A stretch of DNA of 64,000 nt, from positions 310,001-374,000 of the forward strand of contig NZ_CP088014.1 of NCBI RefSeq assembly GCF_021044685.1, in the 5' to 3' direction. A model generated the notes under the pieces. It was not told where the DNA came from. It searched no databases and worked only from the letters and a program-made list of their open reading frames with translations. The position numbers and the translations under genes were made by a program. Positions 35,793 to 44,995 of the stretch are shown in pieces (position 1 is the first letter of the stretch; each line of letters begins with the position of its first letter). The DNA comes from Bradyrhizobium daqingense (GTDB lineage Bacteria; Pseudomonadota; Alphaproteobacteria; Rhizobiales; Xanthobacteraceae).

Positions 35793-37247
35793 TTAAGCAG
35801 ACTCCTTCAATGCGGGATAAAGCGCGCGCCAGCGACGATAGGCCTCGTCATAGGCCGCCGTGACGGACGCGCGGGGCGTGAAGCTCGCGAGCCGCCGCGG
35901 ACGGGTGCAAACCTCCGCGGGATCCTCGCCTGTTGCGGCCAGCCGGCCGAGACGCGCGGCGCCGAGCGCCGCGCCGACCTCGCCATCCTCGACGCGGTGG
36001 ACGGGGATGCCGAGCGCGTCGGCGCAGATTTGCGCCCACAATTGCGAGCGCGAGCCGCCGCCGACGAGATCGAGCTCAGTGATCGCCCCACCTGCCGCGC
36101 TCAGGGCCGCCAGATTGTCGCGCGCGGCAAAGGCGACGCCTTCGAGCACGGCCTGCACGATCTGGCTGCGCGAGGTCGCACCGCGCAGGCCGACGAAGGC
36201 GCCACTGGCGGCGGCATCGTTGTGCGGCGTGCGCTCGCCGTCGAGGTACGGCAAGAAGGAGACAGGGCTCGGCCCGTCGACGCGCTCGCCCAGCGGCACT
36301 AACAGCACCGCGGCCGGCGTCTCCATCAGGCCGGCCAGCCAAGTCAGAGACGCCGCCGCCGAAAGCATCACGCCCATCTGGTGCCAGAGGCCGGGCAGCG
36401 CGTGACAGAACGCATGCACAGCCGTTTCAGGCGCCGGCGCGAACCGGTCGGTGACGCGGAACACCACGCCCGACGTGCCCAGCGACAGGAAAGCATCGCC
36501 CGGTGAGATCGCGCCAAGCCCGATCGCGCTCGCGGCATTGTCGCCGCCGCCACCGGCAACCACGACGTCTTTCGTCATGCCCCAGCGCTGCGCATAGTCA
36601 GGTGCAAGCACCGCGCTCGCCGCGCTGCCCTCGACGAGGCGCGGCATATGGTGCAGATCAAGCCCGGTGGCATGCAGCAACAGGGCAGACCAGCGGCGCA
36701 GGCCCACATCCAGCCACAGCGTGCCGGCAGCGTCCGACATGTCCTCGACCATCTCGCCGGTGAGGCGAAAGCGGACATAGGCCTTGGGCAGCAGCACCTT
36801 TGCGACACGCTCGAAGATCTTCGGCTCATTCCGCGCGACCCAGAGCAGCTTTGGCGCGGTGAAGCCGGGCATGGCCAGATTACCCGCGATCGCGTGCAGC
36901 GACGGACAGCGACGCTCCAGCGCGGCGCATTCGGCCTGCGAGCGGCCGTCGTTCCAGAGAATGGCCGGGCGCAGCGGCCGTCCATCCTCCCCGAGCAGGG
37001 TTGCGCCATGCATCTGCCCCGACAGCCCGATGCCGCGAACCTGCGCGACCTCGCGCGGATGGCGGGCGGCGAGATTGTCGACCGCAGCGGTGGCGGCAGC
37101 GACCCAGGCATCAGGGTCTTGCTCGGACCAGAGCGGCGCGGGATGGGACAGCGCAAGCTCGCGCGCGCCCGTCGCAACAATCGTGCCAGCGTCGTTGACG
37201 AGCGCTGCCCTCACACCCGACGTGCCGATGTCCAATCCGAGATACAC
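35793..37247 (-). CDS. xylB: Xylulokinase
   Basis: 484 residues from the GTG at 37247, the same length as E. coli XylB. I prefer this start to an upstream ATG (37298) because GGGAGGATGGC lies just before it and the FGGY-kinase domain begins at once (VYLGLDIGTSGVRAALV). It phosphorylates D-xylulose. SGQMHGATLL, the catalytic-Asp region PYLDGERTPHND and the ATP motif LVGGGSRSQLW are visible. Confidence 0.94.
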   Translation of the reverse strand: MYLGLDIGTSGVRAALVNDAGTIVATGARELALSHPAPLWSEQDPDAWVAAATAAVDNLAARHPREVAQVRGIGLSGQMHGATLLGEDGRPLRPAILWNDGRSQAECAALERRCPSLHAIAGNLAMPGFTAPKLLWVARNEPKIFERVAKVLLPKAYVRFRLTGEMVEDMSDAAGTLWLDVGLRRWSALLLHATGLDLHHMPRLVEGSAASAVLAPDYAQRWGMTKDVVVAGGGGDNAASAIGLGAISPGDAFLSLGTSGVVFRVTDRFAPAPETAVHAFCHALPGLWHQMGVMLSAAASLTWLAGLMETPAAVLLVPLGERVDGPSPVSFLPYLDGERTPHNDAAASGAFVGLRGATSRSQIVQAVLEGVAFAARDNLAALSAAGGAITELDLVGGGSRSQLWAQICADALGIPVHRVEDGEVGAALGAARLGRLAATGEDPAEVCTRPRRLASFTPRASVTAAYDEAYRRWRALYPALKESA

Positions 37248-37295
37248 GCCATCCTCCCATTCACCTGTCGCGGTGCGCGATCTTGGAGCCGCGTT

Positions 37296-37303
37296 CACCG
37301 GTG
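37296..37303. promoter_or_regulatory. Candidate LacI-type operator
   Basis: CACCGGTG, within the near-palindrome TTCACCGGTGCA and with a central CpG as in many LacI-family operators, lies in the 79-bp gap between the regulator and xylB. One short site only. Confidence 0.35.
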
Positions 37304-37326
37304 CAGCTTTTCGAAATCTCCTGCCG

Positions 37327-38400
37327 CTAGGGCAGATTGTCCCGCATCACGATGTCGATCCTGATCTTCTCCTGTTCGCGCAGGATCGGCTCGCCGCGGG
37401 CGAGCGCGAGCAGCACCCGCACCGCGGCGCGCGCCTCATGTCCCGGATTCTGCGAGATCGCCGCATCCATCACGCCCTGCAGCAGTAGCCGCCGCGTCAG
37501 TGCGGTGACGTCGTGCCCGACGAACACAACCTGCTTGTCACGGCCGGCGTCGCCCGATGCCCTGTCACCCGACGCCTTGTCACCCAAAGCCTTGGCCACG
37601 CCCTGCGTGCCGGCGCCGACATTATAAAGGCCGACGATGTCAGCGTGCCTGCCGAACAGGCGCGCCAGCAGCTGCTCCGAACGCTCGTCCTCATCGCGCC
37701 CTTCCAGCACTGGCAGCACGCTGAGACCGGGGAATTCGGCCGCCATCACCTGGTTGAAGCCGAAGATGCGCTCGGCATGATCGCGCAGGCCCTGCGAGCC
37801 CGCGACGATCGCGACCTTGCCGGACCTCTGGCCGACCAGACGTCCGACCAGCGCGCCGGCGGTGCGGCCCGCGGCGATGTTGTCGATGCCGACATAATGG
37901 TGCCGGCGCGAGGACGGCACGTCCGAGACCAGCGTCACGACCTTGGTCCCGGCATCGACGAGATCGTTGATGGCGGCGCGGACGCTCGGATGATCCAGCG
38001 CCACCACGGCGACGCCCTCGTAATCGCCGGACAGGGCTTCCAGCGAAGATGCAAGCGCGGACGGGTCGAACACGTCGGTTGCGACCATCTCGACGCCCAA
38101 GCGGCGGGCCGACAGCCAGGACGCCATTTCGCCGAGATAGGCCTCGATCTGCTGCATGAACGGGTTCGGCCCCGACGGCATCACGAAGGCGAAGCGGCGG
38201 GCGCGGCCGCGCGCGAGCTCGGCGGCGGCGACATGCGGCTGGAACGAATTGCGCTCGATCGCCGCCTTGACGCGCCGGACCGTGTCCGGACGCACGCCCG
38301 GCCGGTTGTGCAGGACGCGGTCGACGGTCGCGAGGCTGACGCCCGCCTCGCGGGCGATGTCTTTTAGCGTCAGGGCAATCGGTGCGAGGGTCTCGGCCAT
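37327..38400 (-). CDS. LacI-family regulator of the xylose operon
   Basis: 357 residues. The HTH LTLKDIAREAGVSLATVDRV and hinge helix AAAELARGRARRF lead into a sugar-binding periplasmic-type domain. Position, first gene upstream of xylB on the same strand, makes it the likely xylose-responsive regulator. A short Gly/Asp-rich insertion (GDKASGDRASGDAGRDK) is encoded by three 15-bp repeats and is not typical of the family. Confidence 0.9.
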   Translation of the reverse strand: MAETLAPIALTLKDIAREAGVSLATVDRVLHNRPGVRPDTVRRVKAAIERNSFQPHVAAAELARGRARRFAFVMPSGPNPFMQQIEAYLGEMASWLSARRLGVEMVATDVFDPSALASSLEALSGDYEGVAVVALDHPSVRAAINDLVDAGTKVVTLVSDVPSSRRHHYVGIDNIAAGRTAGALVGRLVGQRSGKVAIVAGSQGLRDHAERIFGFNQVMAAEFPGLSVLPVLEGRDEDERSEQLLARLFGRHADIVGLYNVGAGTQGVAKALGDKASGDRASGDAGRDKQVVFVGHDVTALTRRLLLQGVMDAAISQNPGHEARAAVRVLLALARGEPILREQEKIRIDIVMRDNLP

Positions 38401-38481
38401 CGCTGAAGGCTAGCAGAGGTGTTCTGAGGTACGCAACTCATTTTGAGGGGCGAGGCGGCCTTTCCGGGCCTGCTGCGCGCC

Positions 38482-38952
38482 TTAGCGGCCGGTCAGGTCG
38501 AGCGTCAGGAACACGCTGTTGGGATCCTCGACATAGCCCTCGAACGGTGCACAGGCGACGAAGCCGTGCGCCTCGTACAGCGCTTGCGCCGGCTTGAAAT
38601 AGTCCCACGATCCGGTCTCGAGGCTGAGCCGCTTCAGGCCGCGCGCGCGGGCTTCCGTGATGATGTGGCGGAGCATCTGACCGCCAAAGCCGCGCCGGCG
38701 CGTGGTCTGGCGCGTGTGCATCGACTTGACCTCACCGTGCTCGGCCGAAAGCGTCTTCAGCGCGCCGGTGGCAACCAGCGTCTCGCCCTCCCAGCCGGTC
38801 CAGAATGCGATGTCGGGCGCGCGAAGCCCCGCGAGATCGAGCGCGTGGGCGCTGCCCGGCGCGGTCTGCGCCCGCGCCGCGGTGACGTGATGATCGAGCA
38901 GCGCGATGACGCGGGGATCATAGGTGTCGCCGGGGCGGATCTGCATCATCAT
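38482..38952 (-). CDS. GNAT N-acetyltransferase
   Basis: About 155 residues; start codons at 38952, 38949 or 38946 are in frame. The acetyl-CoA loop is RRRGFGGQMLRHIITEARAR, followed by LSLETGSWDYFKPAQALYEA and HGFVACAPFEGY, typical of small-molecule GNATs. It is separated by 12 bp from the XRE/cupin regulator gene upstream, so they probably form one unit. Substrate unknown. Confidence 0.9.
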   Translation of the reverse strand: MMMQIRPGDTYDPRVIALLDHHVTAARAQTAPGSAHALDLAGLRAPDIAFWTGWEGETLVATGALKTLSAEHGEVKSMHTRQTTRRRGFGGQMLRHIITEARARGLKRLSLETGSWDYFKPAQALYEAHGFVACAPFEGYVEDPNSVFLTLDLTGR

Positions 38953-38964
38953 TTGTCCCTGGTC

Positions 38965-39558
38965 TCACATCTTGCCGTAGGAAGCGCCGCGCCTGGTGAT
39001 GATGACGTAGCGCGCATCCTGTTTGGTCTCGTTCTCGAACATCACCGCGCGCATCACGTCGAAATCCAGACAATCCCCTTCGCGCAGCCGCACCGCCTTG
39101 GCATCGATGTGCACGGCGATGGCGCCCTCCAGCATCAGGAGCTGCTGGGTGAAGGCGTTGCGGCCCCAGGGGCTGTAGGAGACGCGCGCGCCGGCCGGGA
39201 GATCGACCACGATGATCTCGATGCCGCTGGCCGCATCCGGCGGCGAGGCATGGCGCCGCCGGTAGCCGCTGTCGGGATCGCGCCAATGCGGCTGGTCGGC
39301 GAGGCGCACCAGGCGCTCCGGCGGCTTCTCGGCGAGAGCGACCACATCGCTGAGCGAGACGTCGAGCGCCGCGCAGAGTTTTCCGAGCAGCGCCGCCGTC
39401 GCACTGCTCTGCGCCCGCTCCACCCGCCCGATCATGGCCCGGCTGACGCCGGAGCGGCCTGCAAGCTCGTTCAACGTCATGCCCGCCTGCGTCCGCAGCG
39501 TCTTCAGGCGGCGGCCGATTGCGCGATCGAGTTTCTGCTGGTCCATGGCTTTCATCAC
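38965..39558 (-). CDS. XRE-family regulator with C-terminal cupin
   Basis: 197 residues: HTH_3 at residues 10-65 (RLKTLRTQAGMTLNELAGRS, MIGRVERAQSSATAALL) and a cupin sensor domain (LPAGARVSYSPWGRN, GAIAVHIDAKAVRLREGDCL). Such regulators often control an adjacent enzyme, here the GNAT. A 12-bp palindrome at 39640-39651 lies upstream and could be its operator. Confidence 0.9.
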   Translation of the reverse strand: MMKAMDQQKLDRAIGRRLKTLRTQAGMTLNELAGRSGVSRAMIGRVERAQSSATAALLGKLCAALDVSLSDVVALAEKPPERLVRLADQPHWRDPDSGYRRRHASPPDAASGIEIIVVDLPAGARVSYSPWGRNAFTQQLLMLEGAIAVHIDAKAVRLREGDCLDFDVMRAVMFENETKQDARYVIITRRGASYGKM

Positions 39559-39639
39559 AAGCGCTGCCTGGCCGGAGACGGTACTGCCAGAGCATGAGGG
39601 AGCTTAAGCCAGCTGACGGTCGATGGCGGGCGCCGAAGG

Positions 39640-39651
39640 CTAATATATTAG
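39640..39651. promoter_or_regulatory. Perfect palindrome CTAATATATTAG
   Basis: An AT-only-core 12-bp palindrome in otherwise GC-rich DNA, 82 bp before the XRE/cupin regulator and 28 bp after the hypothetical gene ending at 39680. A candidate operator or -10-like element. Confidence 0.4.
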
Positions 39652-39679
39652 AATGTCGGCCATGCTCCTGGGCGCAGAA

Positions 39680-40018
39680 TTAGTGCCCGCTTGCGTGCTG
39701 CCGCGAGCTTTGCGCGGAAGCATTATCTGCCAAGCGATGATATTCGCGAATACAAAGGTCGAGATTGGACCGAAGACGCTGCGCGGCTTCTATGTCGAAG
39801 TTCAAATAGTTTGTCGGCTCCCCTTCTGGACCCGCATAAGCGTCGGGTCGCATTTTGAGAGCGACGAAGTATTGGTCGCCGTTTACACTCTTCTTGACAC
39901 GCCATTGCAGGAAGGAACGCGAATGCCCGCCTCTAATTTCAGGTGTTTCAAATACGACGTCACCCATGGCCTGATTCAGGAGCTGGGATTTCGACAGAAT
40001 TTTTTTGATGGATGCCCA
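39680..40018 (-). CDS. Conserved-looking hypothetical protein
   Basis: 112 residues if started at the ATG at 40018 (MWASIKKILSKSQLL); a TTG at 40051 is also in frame. WRVKKSVNGDQYFVALKMRP and NYLNFDIEAAQRLRSNLDLC read as a genuine folded domain, more protein-like than the opposing plus-strand frame. I recognise no family. It lies 61 bp from the tRNA-Gly 3' end. Confidence 0.55.
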   Translation of the reverse strand, partial: WASIKKILSKSQLLNQAMGDVVFETPEIRGGHSRSFLQWRVKKSVNGDQYFVALKMRPDAYAGPEGEPTNYLNFDIEAAQRLRSNLDLCIREYHRLADNASAQSSRQHASGH

Positions 40019-40079
40019 CATTGCGGTTCGCCCGAGACTTGGAACGCTCAATAAAGCCGCCCTGTCTCTTCAAGGAGCT

Positions 40080-40153
40080 TGGAGCGGGCGAAGGGAATCG
40101 AACCCTCGTATGCAGCTTGGGAAGCTGCCGTTCTACCATTGAACTACGCCCGC
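40080..40153 (-). tRNA. tRNA-Gly(CCC)
   Basis: A complete 74-nt cloverleaf including encoded CCA. On the minus strand it begins GCGGGCGTAGTTCAATGGTA and ends TTCGCCCGCTCCA; the anticodon stem-loop is GCAGC-TTCCCAA-GCTGC and the T arm GAGGGTTCGATTCCCTT. Anticodon CCC. Its 3' end faces left, towards the core chromosome. Confidence 0.97.
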
Positions 40154-40469
40154 AATCCCTTGAGATTGCTTGTCTTTTTCGGCTCGACCAAATCGGCATG
40201 GCACGATTTTGGCACGGGGCGCCACTTCTGCGCCCGGGTAGTTAGACCAAACCGCATCGCATTTTGCAATCGCGGCATTCGAATTGCCTAACGCAATGAC
40301 ACGCGCTCTCGCACTCACCACCAGGCGAAGGCTCGGCCAGACTGCGAGCGCACGAATGTGTCCTAGGCTGGCGGTTGACCTGCGAATGGCCGGGCCACCG
40401 TGAACACAACGCGATCACCTCCTTGTGGCGAGCGAATCTCGGTTAAGATCGGCGTGGAGACCGATTCTA
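40154..40469. other. Gene-free stretch
   Basis: No credible ORF, RNA or repeat was seen between the tRNA 5' end and the ATPase gene. It must contain the tRNA promoter (minus strand). Confidence 0.5.
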
Positions 40470-41732
40470 ATGCACCTTTCCGAAACCGATTTCGTTAGAA
40501 TCTTGAAGGACAACATCCGTCCGGCCCAGCCGATCGACGTGCCGGAATTGCTGCAGGGCCGGGAGTCGATCTTGCGCGACATCCGGCGCACATTGCATTC
40601 GCCGGGCATGCACGTTTTCATCCATGGGGAGCGAGGCATTGGCAAAACGTCGATCGCTCTTACCGCAGCAAAGGCCTACCTTAAGGCCGACCCGCCTTGG
40701 GTCGGCTGCGATGAGAAATCGACCTTCGAGGGCATCGTCGGCGACATTTGCGGCGCGCTGGTCGAGAAGACCTACCTTCAGAAACCGCGCGAACTCAGCG
40801 GCACCGCGGGCATCAATGTCGGATTGTTCAAAGTGGAAGGGAAACTCGGCGTGCCGGGGCAGTACATCATCCCGGAAAAGCTCACTAGTGTGAACCATGC
40901 GGCGAACCTCGTGAAAGAGGCTGCTGCCGCGCGCGATCCTGATGAGCCGATTATCGTCGTTGACGAGATCGACCGGATCGAAAACCCCGAGGTGAAGGCG
41001 AAACTGGCCGAACTCATCAAGGCGATGCACGACATGCGCGTACCGCTGAAGATGGTAATGTGCGGCATCGGCAAGACGTTGGACGAGATCATCGGTAGCC
41101 ACCTGTCGGCCAGTCGCGCGATCACACCGTTCGAGCTGGCACCTATTTCATACGACGCCCGGTGGGCAATCGTGACGAAAGCCGCGGCGAAGCTGGGGTT
41201 CGATGTTGATCGGGATTTCCTCATCCGCATCAGCCAAATCAGCGACGGCTTTCCATACTACGTCCATTTAATCGCAGAGAATCTGTTTTGGGAAATTTTC
41301 GATCACCAACACAAGAGCACCGCGGCGTCGTCTGACGACTTCCATAAGGCGATCAGCCGCGCGATCGAGCGCGCGGAAAGTCCATTGCGCGAAGCCTATA
41401 ATTACGCGATCCAGAAGACCACGAACTCCGAGGACTACGAGGAAGCCCTTTGGGCGGTGGCCGAATCGACACACCTTGAGCGGCAGATAAAAGATATCTA
41501 CGAGAGGTCGTATCTCCCCATCATCATGGAGTGCCGGCAAGCAAAAGGACGTAAAGCACTCGACGTGGAGCGGTTTCGCACCCGGCTATATCGGCTATGC
41601 GATCAGGCCCACGGGGGTATCATCGTCCGCAAGCGCAATTCCTGGTACGCCTTCAAGGAAAACGTGCTGCGCGGTTACGTGAGGCTCGTCGCCGAACGCA
41701 ACGGTGTGCAGCTCGGCGCCGATCATTTTTGA
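40470..41732 (+). CDS. AAA/STAND-like P-loop ATPase
   Basis: 420 residues from the ATG at 40470 (MHLSETDFVRILKDNIRPAQ); an upstream GTG at 40425 is open but unsupported. Walker A is FIHGERGIGKTS and Walker B IIVVDEIDRI, followed by MCGIGKTLDEIIGSHLS and a helical plus winged-helix-like C-terminus (DVERFRTRLYRLCDQAHGG). The layout is like archaeal-type/Orc-Cdc6-like or STAND ATPases, common in mobile regions and some defence loci. No effector domain and no partner gene is evident. Confidence 0.72.
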   Translation: MHLSETDFVRILKDNIRPAQPIDVPELLQGRESILRDIRRTLHSPGMHVFIHGERGIGKTSIALTAAKAYLKADPPWVGCDEKSTFEGIVGDICGALVEKTYLQKPRELSGTAGINVGLFKVEGKLGVPGQYIIPEKLTSVNHAANLVKEAAAARDPDEPIIVVDEIDRIENPEVKAKLAELIKAMHDMRVPLKMVMCGIGKTLDEIIGSHLSASRAITPFELAPISYDARWAIVTKAAAKLGFDVDRDFLIRISQISDGFPYYVHLIAENLFWEIFDHQHKSTAASSDDFHKAISRAIERAESPLREAYNYAIQKTTNSEDYEEALWAVAESTHLERQIKDIYERSYLPIIMECRQAKGRKALDVERFRTRLYRLCDQAHGGIIVRKRNSWYAFKENVLRGYVRLVAERNGVQLGADHF

Positions 41733-41825
41733 GCCGATTTGCACCGTTTGATCCTTGTGACGCTGGACAATGTGTAGACATAGTGCGCGAAAGGAGTGCC
41801 CCAATCGATCGGAATCCCTCGTGTG

Positions 41826-42500
41826 CTATCGTTCGGCTGCGTAATGCAAGCTCCAACCAATAGGCGGGGTCGCCGTCGAATATATGTGGACTACAGAAAT
41901 TACGGATAGGACCATCGCCGTTAGCATAGCGGTCGAAAATCGATCAACATGACCTGCGATTGCTGCCGAATTCTGGACGATTGCGGTATTCGCTAAAAGA
42001 CCTAGAGCGATAAAGAGTATAAGGCTAACGGAGAAGATAAGCGCGTCCTTCCGAGAGTGCTTGATCGCGTACAGAGCGCGGTTCGTGACTACGACTCCCT
42101 TTATTGTTGGGGTTTCTAGCGCATGTTCAAAGACTTCTATGTGACCGACCATCTGCTGTTTTGGCCCACTTGCTTCAAGCTCTTTGAGCAGAAGCTCGCA
42201 GCCCTGTTGCAGGCGTTCGATCCGGTTATTGTACAGCCTGAATAATAGGAGGCCGTCAGCTTCGCGCACGATCATAAAATCAGTATTCGTGGCTGCATGG
42301 GTGGACGCAAACACAACGTAACGCATCGCACGCACTCTTTTTTCCTTGTCCTCTTCACTATGCCCAGGAATGTGCTGCACGATGAATCTTGATCGTTCTT
42401 CAAAGAACTGCCGTAACGGCTCCTCATCATCGTCTTCAGGCATTCCGGCCGGTTTGAAACCGACACTGCACAACCACTCTCTGATCTCACGATTGCTCAT
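41826..42500 (-). CDS. Hypothetical membrane protein
   Basis: 224 residues from the ATG at 42500 (MSNREIREWLCSVGFKPAGM). The first ~150 residues are soluble and charged; the C-terminus has two helices, ALIFSVSLILFIALGLLANT and STAMLTAMVLSVISVVHIYS. VVVTNRALYAIKHSRKDAL before the first helix resembles a PH-like membrane-proximal strand-helix. Base composition is visibly lower than the core genome. Function unknown. Confidence 0.55.
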   Translation of the reverse strand: MSNREIREWLCSVGFKPAGMPEDDDEEPLRQFFEERSRFIVQHIPGHSEEDKEKRVRAMRYVVFASTHAATNTDFMIVREADGLLLFRLYNNRIERLQQGCELLLKELEASGPKQQMVGHIEVFEHALETPTIKGVVVTNRALYAIKHSRKDALIFSVSLILFIALGLLANTAIVQNSAAIAGHVDRFSTAMLTAMVLSVISVVHIYSTATPPIGWSLHYAAER

Positions 42501-42610
42501 GAATGTCTTTTTGTCGACAGATCTTGGCGTTCTCAAGGTAAAGCGCGCTCTCATCGAACGTCTCCAAAGAGAAAAGCCTCATAGTGAGGCTTTAAGTGTC
42601 GTCATGCAAA

Positions 42611-42865
42611 TTACGCGTCTGGGAAGCTCCGTTGCGCGATCTCCTGCGCCTGAGACCAAAGCCAAGCATGCTCTTGATAGGCGTTATCCAGCTGGGTCTG
42701 ATGTCGTTGCTGCCAAGACCATTCCGTGCCATGCACCACAGAGCTGGAGTGCAAGCTAGCGATCTTCTCTGCCAAACGTATTCCAAGCAACTGTCTCACG
42801 CACGCGAGGTAGCGATCGCGATCCTGGGCAGTAGGAACAAGAATATGCTGTAGGTCGACTTGCAT
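42611..42865 (-). CDS. Small hypothetical protein
   Basis: 84 residues (MQVDLQHILVPTAQDRDRYL...) with AAGGAGA eight bases before the ATG, a good ribosome site. It is Gln/His/Trp-rich towards the C-terminus (WSWQQRHQTQLDNAYQEHAW). No family recognised. Confidence 0.45.
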   Translation of the reverse strand: MQVDLQHILVPTAQDRDRYLACVRQLLGIRLAEKIASLHSSSVVHGTEWSWQQRHQTQLDNAYQEHAWLWSQAQEIAQRSFPDA

Positions 42866-43123
42866 GGTCGTCTCCTTGGTGACAAGAGACGAGGACCTTC
42901 GGATGCAAGCCTTTGAACGTCGACCCAGCTACTGCCACCAAGCACGTTCTCTATGCAGAATAGATCAGAATATTTTTTGGGCAATATCGCGAAAGTACCA
43001 AAACACGAAGCCAGACTCTGTCAAGTTTTTGTTCAGCCGCTCTCAACGTACGCATACGACGAGGACCGCCTGATTGACGCATGCGCGCGGGTACAGTTAG
43101 TTCTATGATCGGCGGGGTGAAGG

Positions 43124-44602
43124 TCAGGCGGCTTGCTGATCGGTGGGATTGGCTTGGCGCAGGAGCTTCCATTCCCAGGGCAGCAGTTCGTGCAGCCGCG
43201 ACGTAGGAAGATCGGCGATCCGGGCGAGGACGTCGGCGAGCCAGGCCTTGGGATCGACGTCGTTGAGGCGACAGGTCGTGATCATCGTCAGCATGATGGC
43301 GGCCCGATCGGCACCGCGCTGGCTGCCAGCGAAGGTCCAGTTGCGCCGCCCCAAGGCGATGCGTTCCTGGCGCACGGCGCGCCGGCCGTCGGCACTGCGG
43401 CCGTTGATGGCGCGCTCGATCTCGAACAGGGCGTCAAGACGCCTGACCGCTTCCAGCGCGATCGGGGAGACCGGTTTGCCTTTCTGTCCGTCCCGGGCGG
43501 CTTTCTCGATGTCAGCCAGTTCGAAGAAGCCCCGCCGCGCATGGGCCAGGCAAAATGCCGGCGTGATCGGCATCGCTTTCCTTTTTGGGTCGAACAACGG
43601 CTCGAAGCCGCTATAGCAATCCGCCTGCAGGATACCGCCGAAGACGGCCAGATGCTTCTGGGGATGTTCGCCCCTTCGGTCGCCCGAGGCGTAATAGACC
43701 GCCGCCGGCGGCGCAGGTCCGGCGAAGGGCCGATCATCCCGCACATACGTCCAGATCCGGCCGGTCGTGCACTTGCCCTTCGCCAGGATGCGGATGGTGG
43801 TGTCGTCGCCATGAAGGCGCTCGGCCGCAAGCACATGACGCTCGATCAGCTGGAACAGCGGCGTGACGGCGAAGGTCCCGTGACCGACATGGTCGGCCAG
43901 CGTCGATAACGGCAGATCGATCCTCTCGGCCTTAAAGCGCACGCTCTGGCGGTTGAGCGGGATATGCATGCCGAACTTGTCGAACAGAATCGTCGCCAGC
44001 AATTGTGGGCCGATGAAGCCGCGCGGCGTCGCATGGAACGGTGCCGGCGGCTGGCTGATCTTCTCGCAATCGCGGCAGGTGAACTTCTCGCGTACCGTCT
44101 CGATGACCTTAAAGCGACGCGGAATCTCCTCCAGCGTCTTGGTCACATCCTCGCCGACCTTCGCCAACCGCGATCCACCGCAGCAGGCGCAGGTCCTTGG
44201 AGCCTCGATGACGACGCGCTCACGTTCGATGTCGTCCGGCCACGGCTTGCGCACCGGCCGCTTGCGCGTGAAGGCGCTCACGCTCTGGGTTTTTGCCGCG
44301 GCAGCCTGCGCAGCCAGCTCATTCTCGGTCGCCGTGGTGGCGAGTTCTTCGAGCTCCAATTCCAACTGCTCAAGTAGCCGCGCCGTGCGCTCGGAGCGCT
44401 GCCCGTGCAGTTCGCGTTTGAGCTTCTCGATCCGTAGCTCAAGATGAGCGATCAGCACTTCGCTGTCCGACAGCTCCGCCCGCGCGTTGGCGGCATCCGC
44501 GACCGCCACATCGCGTTCAGCCTGCAACGCCTCGCGCTCGGCCAGCAGCGCAAGGTAGGCGCTCGCGAGATCCGACGGAAGATCGCTCGGCTTCAATGTC
44601 AT
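43124..44602 (-). CDS. tnpC: IS66 transposase TnpC
   Basis: 492 residues. An N-terminal Leu-zipper-like coiled coil (IEKLKRELHGQRSERTARLL), a zinc-binding segment (CACCGGSRLAKVGED and CRDCEKISQPP), and the DDE transposase domain with HGDDTTIRI, QADCYSGFEPLF and CLAHARRGFFELADI. It is the catalytic protein of IS66 transposition. Confidence 0.95.
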   Translation of the reverse strand: MTLKPSDLPSDLASAYLALLAEREALQAERDVAVADAANARAELSDSEVLIAHLELRIEKLKRELHGQRSERTARLLEQLELELEELATTATENELAAQAAAAKTQSVSAFTRKRPVRKPWPDDIERERVVIEAPRTCACCGGSRLAKVGEDVTKTLEEIPRRFKVIETVREKFTCRDCEKISQPPAPFHATPRGFIGPQLLATILFDKFGMHIPLNRQSVRFKAERIDLPLSTLADHVGHGTFAVTPLFQLIERHVLAAERLHGDDTTIRILAKGKCTTGRIWTYVRDDRPFAGPAPPAAVYYASGDRRGEHPQKHLAVFGGILQADCYSGFEPLFDPKRKAMPITPAFCLAHARRGFFELADIEKAARDGQKGKPVSPIALEAVRRLDALFEIERAINGRSADGRRAVRQERIALGRRNWTFAGSQRGADRAAIMLTMITTCRLNDVDPKAWLADVLARIADLPTSRLHELLPWEWKLLRQANPTDQQAA

Positions 44603-44647
44603 GAAGCCATTGAATCAGATCGAGCATCAGATTCAAACCCAAAACGA

Positions 44648-44995
44648 TTATCCGACCCGCGTCGGACGCTGGGTTTCTTGCGGATTGCGCCAATCGATCC
44701 CGGACAGCAGGTAGCTCAACTGCGCCAGCGAGATCGTTACCGCTTCACCGGCAACCGATGGCCAGATAAACTTTTTTCTCTCGAGTTTTTTTGTGAACAA
44801 GCAGGCTCCCTGACCATCGTGCCAGATCACCTTCACAAGATCGCTGCGGCGACCGCGGAAGACAAACAAATGACCGCTGAGCGGTTCTTTGTGCAGCACC
44901 TCCTGCACTTGGAGGGCCAGCGATGGAAAGCCTCTGCGCATATCCGTGTAGCCTGTAGCCAGCCACACTCGCACATTCCCTGGTACAGAAATCAT
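44648..44995 (-). CDS. tnpB: IS66 accessory protein TnpB
   Basis: 115 residues from the ATG at 44995, starting VRVWLATGYTDMRRGFPSLA-like (MISVPGNVRVWLATGYTDMR), then GHLFVFRGRRSDLVKVIWHD. This is the conserved Orf2 of IS66 elements. Its start overlaps the tnpA stop by 4 bp, so the two are translationally coupled. Confidence 0.94.
   Translation of the reverse strand: MISVPGNVRVWLATGYTDMRRGFPSLALQVQEVLHKEPLSGHLFVFRGRRSDLVKVIWHDGQGACLFTKKLERKKFIWPSVAGEAVTISLAQLSYLLSGIDWRNPQETQRPTRVG

Noticed and set aside
39653..40054. A plus-strand 133-codon frame opposite the hypothetical gene
   Set aside because: The minus strand reads more like a folded protein; no ribosome site was seen for the plus frame.
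40080..40153. tRNA-Gly as attachment site of the right-hand region
   Set aside because: The island is on its 5' side, and no copy of the tRNA 3' end or integrase gene was found in the window.
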